A DNA stretch of 64,000 nt from positions 124,001 through 188,000 of the forward strand of contig NZ_FNVU01000015.1 in the NCBI RefSeq assembly GCF_900107965.1, written 5' to 3'. This document shows positions 17,632 to 26,807 of the stretch, in pieces. Each line of letters begins with the position of its first letter. The first letter of the stretch is position 1. Made by a program: the position numbers and the translations under genes. This DNA comes from Actinacidiphila yanglinensis (GTDB lineage Bacteria > Actinomycetota > Actinomycetes > Streptomycetales > Streptomycetaceae). The notes beneath the pieces are model-generated. The model worked only from the letters and a program-made list of their open reading frames with translations. It had not been told where the DNA came from and made no database searches.

Positions 17632-19338
17632 ATGCGCCGAACACCCGAAGACCCGAGCGCGAAGATCCCCAGGCAACGAAGAATCGACGCCCCACGCCGG
17701 ACCGTCCTCAAGCTGCTGGTCCGGGCGCTGACCGTGGTCGGCCTGCTGGCGGCCTCCCTGCTCGCCGGCGGTGGCGCCGCGCACGCCGACTACACCGCCT
17801 CCAACCTTCCGGACTGGGCGATCGGCCCGTTCACCCGGCAGCCCCAGCCCGACCCGGCACCGGTGCTGAGCCCGACCGGCACCGGCTGGGAGTCGGCGCA
17901 CGTCTTCAATCCTGGAGTGGTCTACCGCAAGGGCCGGTTCCAGATGCTCTACCGCGGCAACGGCGGCGGACCGGACCAGATCGGCCTCGCCACCAGCAAG
18001 GACGGGCTGAACTTCACCCGGAACGCCAACAACCCGGTGATCACCGACAATGTGCTGCCCTACGAGAGTGGCGGCGTCACCGACCCGCGGCTGTACGAAC
18101 TCCACGGTACCTACTACAGCTTCGAGGCCGCCTACGACTGGTCCAACAGTCCCCCGCAGACCATCATGGAGACCACCTCCACCGATCTGGTGCACTGGAC
18201 CAAAGCCGTGCCCATCGTGCAGACGAACTACGACCCGGCGGTCGTCACCGACAGCAATGACACCCCCGTGCTGATGCCCACCCCGTACGGTCCCAGGTAC
18301 GTCATGTACTACGGCGACGGCGATCCGGCCAAGGGGCGCTTCATCGCCTACTCGACCGACATGAAGACCTGGACCCACAGGACCCCGATCAACATGAACT
18401 TCCCTGAGAACTACAACCCGTGGGAGATCTGCGTAACGGTCACGGACTACAAGACGGTCAAGGACGGCCCGGTCAACCACAACATCAACATGTTCGTGGC
18501 CGGCGGGCTGATGTCGAACGGCCGCTGGTACTACGCCATCAGCGAGGTCGAGTTCTCCGGGAAGAACCCCACCCAGCAGATCGGCCAACTGACCGACACG
18601 GCCCTGAGCCCGGCCACACCTTACGAGATCAGCGGGGGTACCCCGAACACCGAGTTCATGAACTCGATCCTGTTCCACAACGGCCAGTGGTACATGTACT
18701 ACGGCGCTTCCGACAACGTGATCGCCCTGGCCACCTCACCGCTGCGGACCAGCAAGCAGGCGCCGTTCGGTTCCACCGGTTTCGAGACCGGCCAGCGGCT
18801 ACCGGACTGGGTCGACAAGATCGACGACAACGGCGGTCAGAGCGGCGGGATCAGCAATGTCGTTCCCTATCCAGGATTCGGCCTGACCGGTCCGGAAACC
18901 GGCTTGAGACAGGAGACCACGCACACCGGGACCAACGCCCTGCTGTACTCCGGTGCGGCGACCGGCGCACCCACCGACTACGCCTACACCGAGATCTTCG
19001 ACACGTCGGCCCATCCACCGAAGATCGACGCCAACACCACGCTGTCGTACTGGATCTATCCGCAATACACGGACAACAGCACGTGCATGGCGCTGGACAT
19101 GGTCTTCCGCCACGGTAAGGCGCTGCGAGATCTCGGCGCCGTCGACCAGAACGGCAACAAACTGAACCCGGCCGGTCAATGCGGCCATCTCGTGCTGAAT
19201 CAGTGGAACCTGGTCACGGCAAAGATCGGCGCGGTGGCCGCGGGCGAGACTCCGGAACGTATCGACCTCGGCTACGACCAGCCCGGCGGCGACGGCAGCT
19301 ACCGCGGCTACCTCGACGACATCAGCATCAGCGGCTGA
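17632..19338 (+). CDS. Secreted five-bladed propeller glycosidase/phosphorylase, GH130/GH43-like
   Basis: 568 residues with a long twin-basic N-region (APRRTVLKLLVRALTVVGLL) and signal cleavage near AHADYTA. Residues 60-380 show repeated blades: VFNPGVVYRKGRFQMLYRGN, IGLATSKDGLNFTRNANNPV, VTDPRLYELHGTYYSFEAAY, STDLVHWTKAVP, YVMYYGDGDPAKGRFIAYST and NSILFHNGQWYMYYGASDNV. This pattern of NP..VY..G.F.M.YR with DP RL is that of GH130 and related GH43/GH68 propellers. Residues 390-568 form a separate jelly-roll-like domain (LPDWVDKIDDNG to YRGYLDDISISG), probably carbohydrate-binding. It sits alone behind a long control region and ends at a strong hairpin. Exact family and substrate are open. Confidence 0.78.
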   Translation: MRRTPEDPSAKIPRQRRIDAPRRTVLKLLVRALTVVGLLAASLLAGGGAAHADYTASNLPDWAIGPFTRQPQPDPAPVLSPTGTGWESAHVFNPGVVYRKGRFQMLYRGNGGGPDQIGLATSKDGLNFTRNANNPVITDNVLPYESGGVTDPRLYELHGTYYSFEAAYDWSNSPPQTIMETTSTDLVHWTKAVPIVQTNYDPAVVTDSNDTPVLMPTPYGPRYVMYYGDGDPAKGRFIAYSTDMKTWTHRTPINMNFPENYNPWEICVTVTDYKTVKDGPVNHNINMFVAGGLMSNGRWYYAISEVEFSGKNPTQQIGQLTDTALSPATPYEISGGTPNTEFMNSILFHNGQWYMYYGASDNVIALATSPLRTSKQAPFGSTGFETGQRLPDWVDKIDDNGGQSGGISNVVPYPGFGLTGPETGLRQETTHTGTNALLYSGAATGAPTDYAYTEIFDTSAHPPKIDANTTLSYWIYPQYTDNSTCMALDMVFRHGKALRDLGAVDQNGNKLNPAGQCGHLVLNQWNLVTAKIGAVAAGETPERIDLGYDQPGGDGSYRGYLDDISISG

Positions 19339-19380
19339 TCCCGGTCGAGGGCTGACCCCAGCCACTCACTGATCCCGGCT

Positions 19381-19426
19381 GCAGCCTGTAGTGCGCATGG
19401 GCACCACCATGCGGACTGCAGGCTGC
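19381..19426 (+). terminator. Strong hairpin after the GH130-like gene
   Basis: 20-base arms at 19381-19400 and 19407-19426 pair with two mismatches around a 6-base loop. It also faces the convergent end of the phosphatase gene, so it may act on both. Confidence 0.8.
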
Positions 19427-19538
19427 GTCAGCAGGACCACCGACGCCACGGGAATCCGGCGATCCGCGCCCGGTGGCAACCGCCGCGACTGCATCCGCAC
19501 GGGGCGCGGTCCACGATGCGGCCCGGTGGATCGGCGCC

Positions 19539-21929
19539 TCAGGTCGCGGCTCCGGCCGGCGGCAGAAGCAGCTCCGCCCAGATCGTTTTCCCCGAACGCC
19601 CGTAGCGGCTGCCCCAGCGGCGCACCAACTGGGCGACGATGAACAGTCCGCGCCCGCCCTCGTCCGTGGACTGCGCACGGCGCATGCGCGGCTGGGTGTT
19701 GCTCGTGTCGGTGACCTCGCAGACGAGAACATCACCACGGATGAGCCGCAGGCCGATCGGGCCGCCCCCGTAGCGGACCGCGTTGGTGACGAGCTCGCTG
19801 ATGACGATCTCCACGTAGAAGGCCAGATCGTCGGCGCCCCAGGCGGAGAGCTGACCGGCCGCCAGCCGCCGCGCCTCGGCGGGTGCCCGGTCGTCCGCCG
19901 GGAGTTCCCAGAAGGTCGTGTCCACGGGCGTTACCTCGCGGGTCCGGGCGAGCAGCAGTGCCGCGTCGTCCGTCGGACGGGCCGGCAGCAGCGCAGCGAC
20001 GTCTCGGCCCAGTTCCCGCAGCGGGACATCCGGCCGCTGGGCCTCGCCCAGCCGCCGCAACAGAGCCCGCATGCCGTCCTCGATGTCGCGGCCCCCCTGC
20101 GTCACCAGCCCGTCGGTGTAGAAGGCAAGGACACTGCCCGGCTCCACGGTGAACTCCGCCGTCTCGAACGGCATGCCGCCCACCCCCAGCGGCGGACCGG
20201 GGTCCAGGTCCACGAAGCTCACCGATCCGTCGGGCCGGACCAGGGCGGGCGGCGGATGCCCGGCGCTGGCGAGGTTGCACAGACGGCTCACCGGGTCGTA
20301 CACGGCGTACAGGCAGGTGGCACCCGCGGTGTCCTCCGGACCGCCGCCGGTCGTCGCCTCGCGCTCCGCGGACTGCCGCGAGACCAGGTCGTCGAGCCGC
20401 GCCAGGAGCTCCCCCGGGTCCAGGTCGAGGTCGGCGAAGCTCTGGACCGCCGTTCGCAGCCGGCCCATCGTCGCCGCGGCCCGCAGGCCGCGCCCCACCA
20501 CGTCTCCGACGACGAACGCCGAACGGAACGACGACAGGGGCACGGTGTCGTACCAGTCCCCACCCACGCCGGTCTCCGCCGCCGCCGACACGTATGTCCC
20601 AGCGACCTCCGCCGCTGCCGTGCGATCCCGGGACGGTGGCAGGAGGCTGCGCTGCAATGTCAGCACCGCCCGGTGCTCCCGGGCGAACTGCCAGCCGTTG
20701 CTGATGTTCAGGGCCGCGCTGGGTGTCAACTCGGTGATCAGCGCCAGATCCTCCTCGTCGAACGGCGCCTCCGACTCCGCCCGGGACAGGCTCAGTACCC
20801 CCAGCAGGCCCTCGCCGCCGGCCAGCGGGGCGACGATCGCGGACCGCGCGTCCGGCGGGAAGACCGCCCGGAGGTGCCGTGCCCGCACCCCGACGTCGTG
20901 GTCCGGCAGCGGCAGGTCGTTCAGGAGAAACGCCTCTCCGCCCCGCAGACGCCGCATTCGCGGGGTGTCGGGCGCGCGGCCGATGGCCCGGCCACGGCGC
21001 CCGGGGTCCACCCCTGCCCTGCCGGGCGCCTGCGCTCCCGCCGCCTGACGCTGCCGCGTCGGCCACGGCTCGTCCGGACCGGGCATCTCGGCCCCCTCGA
21101 AGACCTCCTCCACGAGATCGACCGCCGCCCACGAGGCGAAGTCCGGCACCAGGACATCCACCAACGCTTCCGCGGTACGTGTCGCGTCCAGCGGCGCCGC
21201 AGCCGCCGTGACGGCCCGGTGCAGCAGGTCCATGCCCAGCCTCGATCGGTGCAACTCCGTGACGTCGCGGCAGACGCTGGCCACACCGATGGGCCGCCCG
21301 TCCTTGGCGGTCATCCGGAACGCGGAGAAGGAGAGCGCCGTACGACCGCCCGGCGCACCACTACGCCGCATGGAATGCTCCCAGCCGATCATCGCGGTGC
21401 CCGTCCGGGCGACCTCCCGCAGGCGCTCCTCCAGTGCCGCGGCATCACGCGGGTCGTAGATGTCCGGCAGCCTGCGGCCCGTGACATCCCCCAACGAGGC
21501 GGCTGCCCGGCGGATCGTCAACTCCATGTCGTAGACGATGAGCCCCGGCCTGCTCTCCTTCAGCAGCGCGCGGACCAGTGCTTCGTCGACGCGCAGGTTC
21601 TCCACCGCTGCGGCCCGATGGATCAGGACCAGCCACCGCCCGCCCTCGGCGAGCGGGGACCCGAGGTCGGTGATGCCCAGATACGCCTCGACCGGCCTGC
21701 CGGAGCCGTCGAGCAGCCGGACCTTCCCACCGCCGTCCGCCAGCAGGACCTGCCAATCACCGGCGTGGGCGAGCAGCGCGCCCACCCGGCTGCCCACGAC
21801 CTCGCCGGCGGGTCTGCCCAGCAGGAGTTCGGCCTCACCGCTCCACGCCGTGAAGGTCCCGTCACTGTCCACGACGGCCGCCACGGCACCGTCCGGTGCC
21901 TGGTCGGGTCCGCCGTACAACGAGCCCAT
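19539..21929 (-). CDS. PAS-GAF-SpoIIE phosphatase-HATPase signalling protein
   Basis: About 796 residues from the ATG at 21929, chosen because GAGG stands six bases before it and because upstream codons (ATA, AAA) are untypical. Order: PAS-like segments (GTFTAWSGEAELLLGRPAGEVV; a second around GLIVYDMELTIRRA), a GAF-like domain containing ARSAIVAPLAGGEGLLGVLSL, a PP2C/SpoIIE phosphatase (GVGGDWYDTVPL, VVGDVVGRGLRAAATM, LASAGHPPPALV, FYTDGLVTQGG, TDDAALLLAR) and an RsbW-type histidine-kinase ATPase (EIVISELVTNAVRYG, DEGGRGLFIVAQL). Such proteins are common in Streptomyces and control sigma factors by dephosphorylating STAS antagonists and binding sigma. Its partner is not evident here; the nearby STAS protein lacks the serine it would act on. 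Confidence 0.9.
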   Translation of the reverse strand: MGSLYGGPDQAPDGAVAAVVDSDGTFTAWSGEAELLLGRPAGEVVGSRVGALLAHAGDWQVLLADGGGKVRLLDGSGRPVEAYLGITDLGSPLAEGGRWLVLIHRAAAVENLRVDEALVRALLKESRPGLIVYDMELTIRRAAASLGDVTGRRLPDIYDPRDAAALEERLREVARTGTAMIGWEHSMRRSGAPGGRTALSFSAFRMTAKDGRPIGVASVCRDVTELHRSRLGMDLLHRAVTAAAAPLDATRTAEALVDVLVPDFASWAAVDLVEEVFEGAEMPGPDEPWPTRQRQAAGAQAPGRAGVDPGRRGRAIGRAPDTPRMRRLRGGEAFLLNDLPLPDHDVGVRARHLRAVFPPDARSAIVAPLAGGEGLLGVLSLSRAESEAPFDEEDLALITELTPSAALNISNGWQFAREHRAVLTLQRSLLPPSRDRTAAAEVAGTYVSAAAETGVGGDWYDTVPLSSFRSAFVVGDVVGRGLRAAATMGRLRTAVQSFADLDLDPGELLARLDDLVSRQSAEREATTGGGPEDTAGATCLYAVYDPVSRLCNLASAGHPPPALVRPDGSVSFVDLDPGPPLGVGGMPFETAEFTVEPGSVLAFYTDGLVTQGGRDIEDGMRALLRRLGEAQRPDVPLRELGRDVAALLPARPTDDAALLLARTREVTPVDTTFWELPADDRAPAEARRLAAGQLSAWGADDLAFYVEIVISELVTNAVRYGGGPIGLRLIRGDVLVCEVTDTSNTQPRMRRAQSTDEGGRGLFIVAQLVRRWGSRYGRSGKTIWAELLLPPAGAAT

Positions 21930-22063
21930 TGCGCCTCGCTTCGCCGCTAGGGGACGGTCCTCCGAAAGGAAAAGATCCCTCGAAGCCCATTTTATGGCCA
22001 TTTCGGCGACGGTGGCCCGGCCACGCACGGTGGCGATCCCGCATTTTCCGCACGTGTTCGGGT

Positions 22064-22106
22064 AGCCGTCGTGCCGCCCGGGTCGGACCCGGGCGGCACG
22101 ACGGCT
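22064..22106 (-). terminator. Perfect 20-bp hairpin terminator
   Basis: Arms at 22064-22083 and 22087-22106 pair perfectly across a 3-base loop. It lies 12 bases beyond the stop of the beta-helix gene and insulates the phosphatase gene downstream. Confidence 0.88.
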
Positions 22107-22117
22107 GACATGCGAAA

Positions 22118-24490
22118 CTACTGGGGCTTTTGACCCGCGTGGCTGAACGAGAAGTAGTCGATGTTGCCGAATCCGGGCTGTCCACCGGGGGCGACGAGGA
22201 AGACGCTGTGGTGTCCACTGGTGGGCGTGATCGATGTGGACTGGACGGAGAGGGTGTCGAAGCCGCCGGTGCCCGCGACGGAGAGCACACCGATCAGCGG
22301 TCCGGTGACGGAGTCGAGATGGATCTCGATGCCTTCATCGGCGTAGGAGTCGTCCACGCCGGCGAACGCGGTGAACAGGTTCGCGCGGGTGCCGAAGTCG
22401 ACGTTGTCGTACCCGATCCAGTCTCCGCCGTCGAAGCTGCCGACGACGGTGCCCGTGCCCGCGGCGTGCGTGCTGACGCCGCTGCCGGAGGTGTACGACT
22501 CGGCTTCCACCTTCTGGCCGACCCGGCCGGCGCCTGCGACCCACTTGGGGGCTCCGTACTGGTAGGCGCCGAGGCTCGGCTGCGGGTCGGTGGAGCCGTC
22601 CGTCGCCGGTGACCAGACCACTCCCGCGTTGCGGGCCGGTGAGTCCGCCGTGAGCGTGAAGTCGTCCGCGGCCGGGTTCGTGAAGTGGGCGGCACTGACG
22701 GGAGTGAAGTTGTTCGAGTTCGTGATCCCCGGATCGGTGCCCGTGACACCGATGTTGTTGACGATGTCGGTGTCGGAGTACGTGCCGCCGAAGGTACTGG
22801 CGACGTTGGTGTCGGTGCCGGAGGTGTTGTTGTAGATCCGGTTGCCCGAGGTGCTCTGTCCATTGGGGTTGATCAGGACGGCGCCGTAGGTGGTGCGGTT
22901 CCAGGCGACGTTGTCGTACACGGTCGCGTTGTAGGTGCTGTTGTCGAGATAGACGCCGGGCGCCGGCGCGGTGTGGGCGAACGGGGACGGGTCGTGGAAC
23001 TGGTTGTGGTGAATGACCGTGGTCGCCATGTTCACCGAGCAGCAGACGTAGACGGCGCCACCGTCGACGACCAGATTGTCGTAGTCGGACAGGTCGTTGT
23101 AGGCGATGGTGTGGCCCGGCGCGCTGGCTCCGGCCACCTTGTTGTCGATGTTGATGTCGCTGCGACCGGAACCCTCGATCGTGTTGTGAGTGATGCTCTG
23201 GTCCGCGCCCAGGACGTTGATGCCCGCCGCGTAACTGCCCAAAGTGTCCACATGCAGGATCGTCGTGTTCGTCACGGTGTTGCCGGAGTCGAACATGGCC
23301 ACGCCGTTGCCGGTGCTGCCGTCGATCAGGCTGTTGCGGATCACGTTCCCGTGCCCCTTGAGCAGGATGCCCGACGTGGTCTCACCGGCGGTCAGGACAG
23401 CGCAACCATCGGGCGCGGTCACCATGTTCGGGTCGGGGTCCAGCTGCGCGTCGGCGGATATGTCATGTGCGACGAGCCCGTCGAGGACGTCGCCTGTCGA
23501 AGTCGAGGAGGTCCGGGCGGTCGCGCCGCGGATGCCCAGGCCGAGGACGGAGATGTGCGAGCGGCCGGTGAGGTCGATGGCGACGGCACGCTGCTTCGCC
23601 TCCACGGAACCGGCGGAGGGCTTCGAACCGTCGGGCGAGTACAGGTACAGCGTGTGGCTCGACGTCTGGTAGAACCACTCGCCGGGCCGCCCGAGGAGTT
23701 CGATCTTGCCCTTCAGGGAGTAGTCGGTGCTCTGGTTCGGGCTCAGCCCGACGCAGGTGGGCAGGCCGGCCGCGGTGATGCTCCCGACCTGTGAGTCGCT
23801 GACGGTGCCCGTTTCACTCACGAACCAGTTGTGCGCGGTGAGCTGCGCACCGGTCCAGAAGCCGGCGGGCTGCGTGAGGGCGGTATCGGAGAGGCTGTCG
23901 GTGGTACCGGACTGGGCGGAGGCCAGCTTGGGCACGCTGACGTCACCCCCGGGGTAGGGCCACTGGGCTTCGGTCTGCTGCGCACCGTCCAAGAACACCT
24001 GGTTGCCGGACAGGCCGGGGTTGATCGTGACGTGCGCCTGGTAGACCTGGCCGGTTCCGACCGCGGTCGCGAAATCGGAGCCGCCCAGGAAGGGATCACC
24101 ACCTTCGAGGGAGGTCAGATCCCGGCTGGTCACGGCCTTCCATCCGTTCACCGGGTCGGCACCGTCGACGACCACCTGCGCGCCGGGGGCGGCCGCGTAG
24201 GTGATCGGCGCGGCGGCGGTCCCGCTCCGGGCGGGCGCGACCGTCTCGTGATAGGTGCCGGATTCGATCAGGCAGCGATCGCCCGCGGACATCACGGACG
24301 AGCACTGGTGGATCGTTTTGAAGGGCGAGTGCACAGTGCCCGCATGCACGTCCGAACCACTGGGAGCGACGTAGAAGGTACGCGGGCCCGCTGACGCCTG
24401 CGCGCTGGTGGCGAGGGCGCTGAAGCCGAGGGAAAGGAAGACCGCCGCGGCCGCGAGGACGGCGCTGCGGGGTCTTGATCGATTCGACAT
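22118..24490 (-). CDS. Secreted right-handed beta-helix protein with CBM6 (polysaccharide lyase/hydrolase-like)
   Basis: About 790 residues from the ATG at 24490 (GGAG seven bases upstream). A signal peptide ends at ATSAQASA. TFYVAPSGSDVHAGTVHSPF followed by GDRCLIESGTYHETV is the usual opening of parallel beta-helix polysaccharide enzymes. Rungs with turns of N/D/G follow to about residue 630 (GNVIRNSLIDGSTGNGVAMF, NTVTNTTILHVDT, SITHNTIEGSGRSDINID, AVYVCCSV). Residues 660-790 are a CBM6 (VEAESYTSGSGVSTH, FDGGDWIGYDNVDFG, NIDYFSFSH). Catalytic residues cannot be named, so the bond cut is unknown. The promoter carries two TCGAT sites shared with the GntR gene and ABC operon to the right, placing it in that regulon. 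Confidence 0.82.
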   Translation of the reverse strand: MSNRSRPRSAVLAAAAVFLSLGFSALATSAQASAGPRTFYVAPSGSDVHAGTVHSPFKTIHQCSSVMSAGDRCLIESGTYHETVAPARSGTAAAPITYAAAPGAQVVVDGADPVNGWKAVTSRDLTSLEGGDPFLGGSDFATAVGTGQVYQAHVTINPGLSGNQVFLDGAQQTEAQWPYPGGDVSVPKLASAQSGTTDSLSDTALTQPAGFWTGAQLTAHNWFVSETGTVSDSQVGSITAAGLPTCVGLSPNQSTDYSLKGKIELLGRPGEWFYQTSSHTLYLYSPDGSKPSAGSVEAKQRAVAIDLTGRSHISVLGLGIRGATARTSSTSTGDVLDGLVAHDISADAQLDPDPNMVTAPDGCAVLTAGETTSGILLKGHGNVIRNSLIDGSTGNGVAMFDSGNTVTNTTILHVDTLGSYAAGINVLGADQSITHNTIEGSGRSDINIDNKVAGASAPGHTIAYNDLSDYDNLVVDGGAVYVCCSVNMATTVIHHNQFHDPSPFAHTAPAPGVYLDNSTYNATVYDNVAWNRTTYGAVLINPNGQSTSGNRIYNNTSGTDTNVASTFGGTYSDTDIVNNIGVTGTDPGITNSNNFTPVSAAHFTNPAADDFTLTADSPARNAGVVWSPATDGSTDPQPSLGAYQYGAPKWVAGAGRVGQKVEAESYTSGSGVSTHAAGTGTVVGSFDGGDWIGYDNVDFGTRANLFTAFAGVDDSYADEGIEIHLDSVTGPLIGVLSVAGTGGFDTLSVQSTSITPTSGHHSVFLVAPGGQPGFGNIDYFSFSHAGQKPQ

Positions 24491-24504
24491 TGCGCTCCAA
24501 TCGG

Positions 24505-24548
24505 TTATCGATTGTCGCGAAGCTAGTCTCCCCATCGATTCTCGTCAA
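24505..24548 (-). promoter_or_regulatory. Promoter and GntR-type sites of the beta-helix gene
   Basis: On the minus strand there is a -35 TTGACG (24543-24548) and a -10 TAGCTT (24520-24525) with a 17-base spacer. One ATCGAT site (24532-24540) lies inside the spacer and a second, TTATCGATT (24505-24513), lies downstream of the -10. Both positions suit a repressor. The core matches the sites at 25387 and 25455. Confidence 0.72.
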
Positions 24549-24643
24549 TCGTTGGAAGCAAGGCACCCGCCCCGCTGCGAGCTGCGCTGCCGCCGCCCGA
24601 GCGCAGGGCCGGACAGGCCCGGGCAGTCCCCTCCCCCGGACAT

Positions 24644-24681
24644 GTCAGCGCCCCGCCGGCTACCGCCGGCGGGGCGCTGAC
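24644..24681 (-). terminator. Hairpin after the GntR gene
   Basis: Perfect 17-bp stem with loop TACC, 15 bases beyond the stop of the GntR gene and upstream of the beta-helix promoter. Confidence 0.85.
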
Positions 24682-24695
24682 GTGCTTCGATACGG

Positions 24696-25355
24696 TCAGA
24701 GATCCGAGAGGATCCCGTCATCTCCGCGCGCATGGGCGGCGAACTTGGTCGCCGCCAGGTCGGGATCCGCGGACTGCAGAGCGGACAGCAGGCGGGCGTG
24801 GCCCTCTGCCATGGCGGCCCAGTCGCCGGTGAACAGCGGATCGGAGACGACCCGCAAGGCGCGCAGGCTCGGCTCCATCACGGCCCACAGCTTGGGAAGA
24901 AAGGGGTTCCCGCTGACTTCGCAGACGGTGCGATGGAAGGTGATGTCGGCGTCCCGGAAGCCTCCGACGTCCCCCTGGACCGCCGCCTTGCGCATGGCCT
25001 CCACCTGGACACTCAGCGCCTCGAAGGCCGTACCCGAGGGCTGCGCGGCCACCGTGCGGGCGGCCAGTTCCTCGATCGCCACTCGCACGGCGCGGGCGTG
25101 GTGGGCGTCTTCCTGCGACACCACCGCCACGAAGCTGCCCCGGCGCGGGATGTGGTCCGCCAGGCCCTCGTGCACCAGGCGTCGTACTGCCTCACGCACC
25201 GGCGCCTGGCTGACTTCGAACTGGCGGGCGATCTCCGACTCGACCAGCCGGGCGCCGGGCTCGAGTACACCCTCGATGATCAGGCGTCGCACCCGCGCGT
25301 ACACCTGGTCGGACAGCAGGACCTTGGTCAGTGGCTGTCCGATGGCGTCTGGCAT
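24696..25355 (-). CDS. GntR/FadR-family regulator of the adjacent sugar-acid/oligosaccharide locus
   Basis: 219 residues from the ATG at 25355, with AAGGAGGG five bases upstream (an ATG ten codons earlier lacks a site). The winged helix is VYARVRRLIIEGVLEPGARL, ESEIARQFEVSQAPVREAVRRL and PRRGSFVAVV. The FCD domain has VAIEELAARTVAAQ, ADITFHRTVCEVSGNP and a late GHARLLSALQSADPDLAATK. It lies between the beta-helix gene (same strand) and the divergent ABC operon. Related TATCGAT sites occur before all three transcripts, so it is the obvious regulator, inducible by a breakdown product. The effector is unknown. Confidence 0.88.
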   Translation of the reverse strand: MPDAIGQPLTKVLLSDQVYARVRRLIIEGVLEPGARLVESEIARQFEVSQAPVREAVRRLVHEGLADHIPRRGSFVAVVSQEDAHHARAVRVAIEELAARTVAAQPSGTAFEALSVQVEAMRKAAVQGDVGGFRDADITFHRTVCEVSGNPFLPKLWAVMEPSLRALRVVSDPLFTGDWAAMAEGHARLLSALQSADPDLAATKFAAHARGDDGILSDL

Positions 25356-25386
25356 GAACCCTCCTTGGTTGAGACCACCTGGCATC

Positions 25387-25464
25387 TTATCGATACTCGC
25401 CCCGATCTAGTGACGGGGCTCTTGACATCCAGGTTACGGGCATCATCATATGTTCTATCGATAG
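25387..25464. promoter_or_regulatory. Divergent operators and promoter between GntR gene and ABC operon
   Basis: TTATCGATA at 25387-25395 lies beside the GntR gene start and the perfect palindrome CTATCGATAG at 25455-25464 lies before the ABC operon. TTGACA at 25422-25427 is a good -35 for the rightward operon, with a weak -10 around 25444-25452, so the second operator lies just downstream of the promoter. The core matches the beta-helix promoter sites. Confidence 0.75.
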
Positions 25465-25487
25465 CCGAGAATCGAGTTGAGGTCACC

Positions 25488-26807
25488 GTGAGACGCACCG
25501 GATCCACCAGCACCACCGTGGGGGCACCCTCCGCCCGCCAGGGAGGTGTGCTTCACCGCACCCGCACAGCGAAGGTCTCCGTCGCGGCGGGGCTCGCCGT
25601 ATCCCTGGTCGCCCTGGCCGGGTGCTCGTCCTCCTCGGCTTCAGGCAGTGGCGCCATGACAGGCAACATCCGCATCCTGGCCAACATCACCCCGGTACTG
25701 ACCAAGACCTACTACAAGGGGCTGGTCGCTCCGTTCGTCAAGAGCCACCCGGGCGTCACGGTCACCATAGAATCGCCCTCCGGCACGAACGTCCAGTCAA
25801 CGCTTCAGCAGGAACTCGTCTCGGGAGCGGCGCCGGACATCGTCGCGAGCACCCTCGACCCTGTGGTCGCTCCGCAGATGACGGACTTCCCGAACGCCTC
25901 ATGGGTGACCTCGACGCCCCTCTCGGACTCCAACAAGGTGGATGGCAGGATCTGGCAGGTCGCCACCGGGCTGCAGAACCAGTCGCTCGTGTACTACAAC
26001 GAGACCGCGTTCCAGAAGGCCGGCATCACCGCTCCGCCGACGTCACTGGACGAGTTCACGGCCGACCTCGGCAAACTGAAGGCGGCCGGATACGTCGCAC
26101 TGCAGACGGCGGGCGAGTGGGTCACGGGCGCGCAGTTCTCGATGATGGCCAACCCTGGCCTGCTCGGCGGCGACCCCACCTGGTACGCCGAGCGCAACGA
26201 CAAGAAGGTCACCTTCGCGCACAGCCCTTACGCCACCTATCTGAAGGCTTACGCGGGGTGGGTCGCCAGCGGCGCGATCCCCAAGAACTCGCTGGGCGAG
26301 AAGTACCAGGACTCGATCGACAACTTCCTCGCCGGCAGGTCGGGGATGTACATCATGGGCAACTGGCTGGACGCGAGCGTCGACTCTGCCAAGAACCTGC
26401 CGTTCAAGGTGGGTGTGTTCGCCACGCCGACAGCTGACGGATCCGCGCCCAAGCAGATGAGCGGCCAGGCCCAGCCCTACTCGATCCTCAAGTCCTCCAA
26501 GCACCAGGCCCTCGACCTCGCCCTGGTCAAGTACCTGGTGACCGACAAGGCCGCGGTCACGACGTCGCTCAAGTCGGAGGGCAACTTCCGGGCGGGGTAC
26601 AGCTACTCGGGAAGCGACCTCGACGCGGCCGTCGGCAAGATCGTCGACACCGCGCCCGGAACGGTCACCGGTACCGCCGGGCCCGGAGTGAACGCCGGAT
26701 TCGGCAACGAGCTGAACACGGTGGTGCAGTCGCTCTACACGGGCCAGTCCGCTGACAAGGCGGCCGCGAAGCTCGACTCCTGGTGGAACGCCAATGCCGG
26801 CCAGTAG
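25488..26807 (+). CDS. ABC transporter sugar-binding lipoprotein
   Basis: 439 residues from the GTG at 25488 (TTGAGG before it). A lipoprotein signal ends in the lipobox SLVALAGC with the acylated cysteine near residue 46, so it is anchored outside the membrane. The mature protein has the two-lobe binding fold of family-1 solute-binding proteins: NIRILANITPVLTKTYYKGL, VASTLDPVVAPQMTD, YYNETAFQKAGITAPPTSL, FLAGRSGMYIMGNWLD and a C-terminal SLYTGQSADKAAAKLDSWW. It is the first gene of an operon of eight. It captures an oligosaccharide or sugar acid released by the locus enzymes; the identity is not visible in the sequence. No ATPase gene is present, as is usual where a shared MsiK-type ATPase serves many transporters. 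Confidence 0.9.
   Translation: MRRTGSTSTTVGAPSARQGGVLHRTRTAKVSVAAGLAVSLVALAGCSSSSASGSGAMTGNIRILANITPVLTKTYYKGLVAPFVKSHPGVTVTIESPSGTNVQSTLQQELVSGAAPDIVASTLDPVVAPQMTDFPNASWVTSTPLSDSNKVDGRIWQVATGLQNQSLVYYNETAFQKAGITAPPTSLDEFTADLGKLKAAGYVALQTAGEWVTGAQFSMMANPGLLGGDPTWYAERNDKKVTFAHSPYATYLKAYAGWVASGAIPKNSLGEKYQDSIDNFLAGRSGMYIMGNWLDASVDSAKNLPFKVGVFATPTADGSAPKQMSGQAQPYSILKSSKHQALDLALVKYLVTDKAAVTTSLKSEGNFRAGYSYSGSDLDAAVGKIVDTAPGTVTGTAGPGVNAGFGNELNTVVQSLYTGQSADKAAAKLDSWWNANAGQ

Noticed and set aside
24732..25487. N-terminal extension of the sugar-binding protein upstream of 25488
   Set aside because: The frame is open but antisense to the GntR gene; the GTG at 25488 has a ribosome site and leads into a normal lipoprotein signal.
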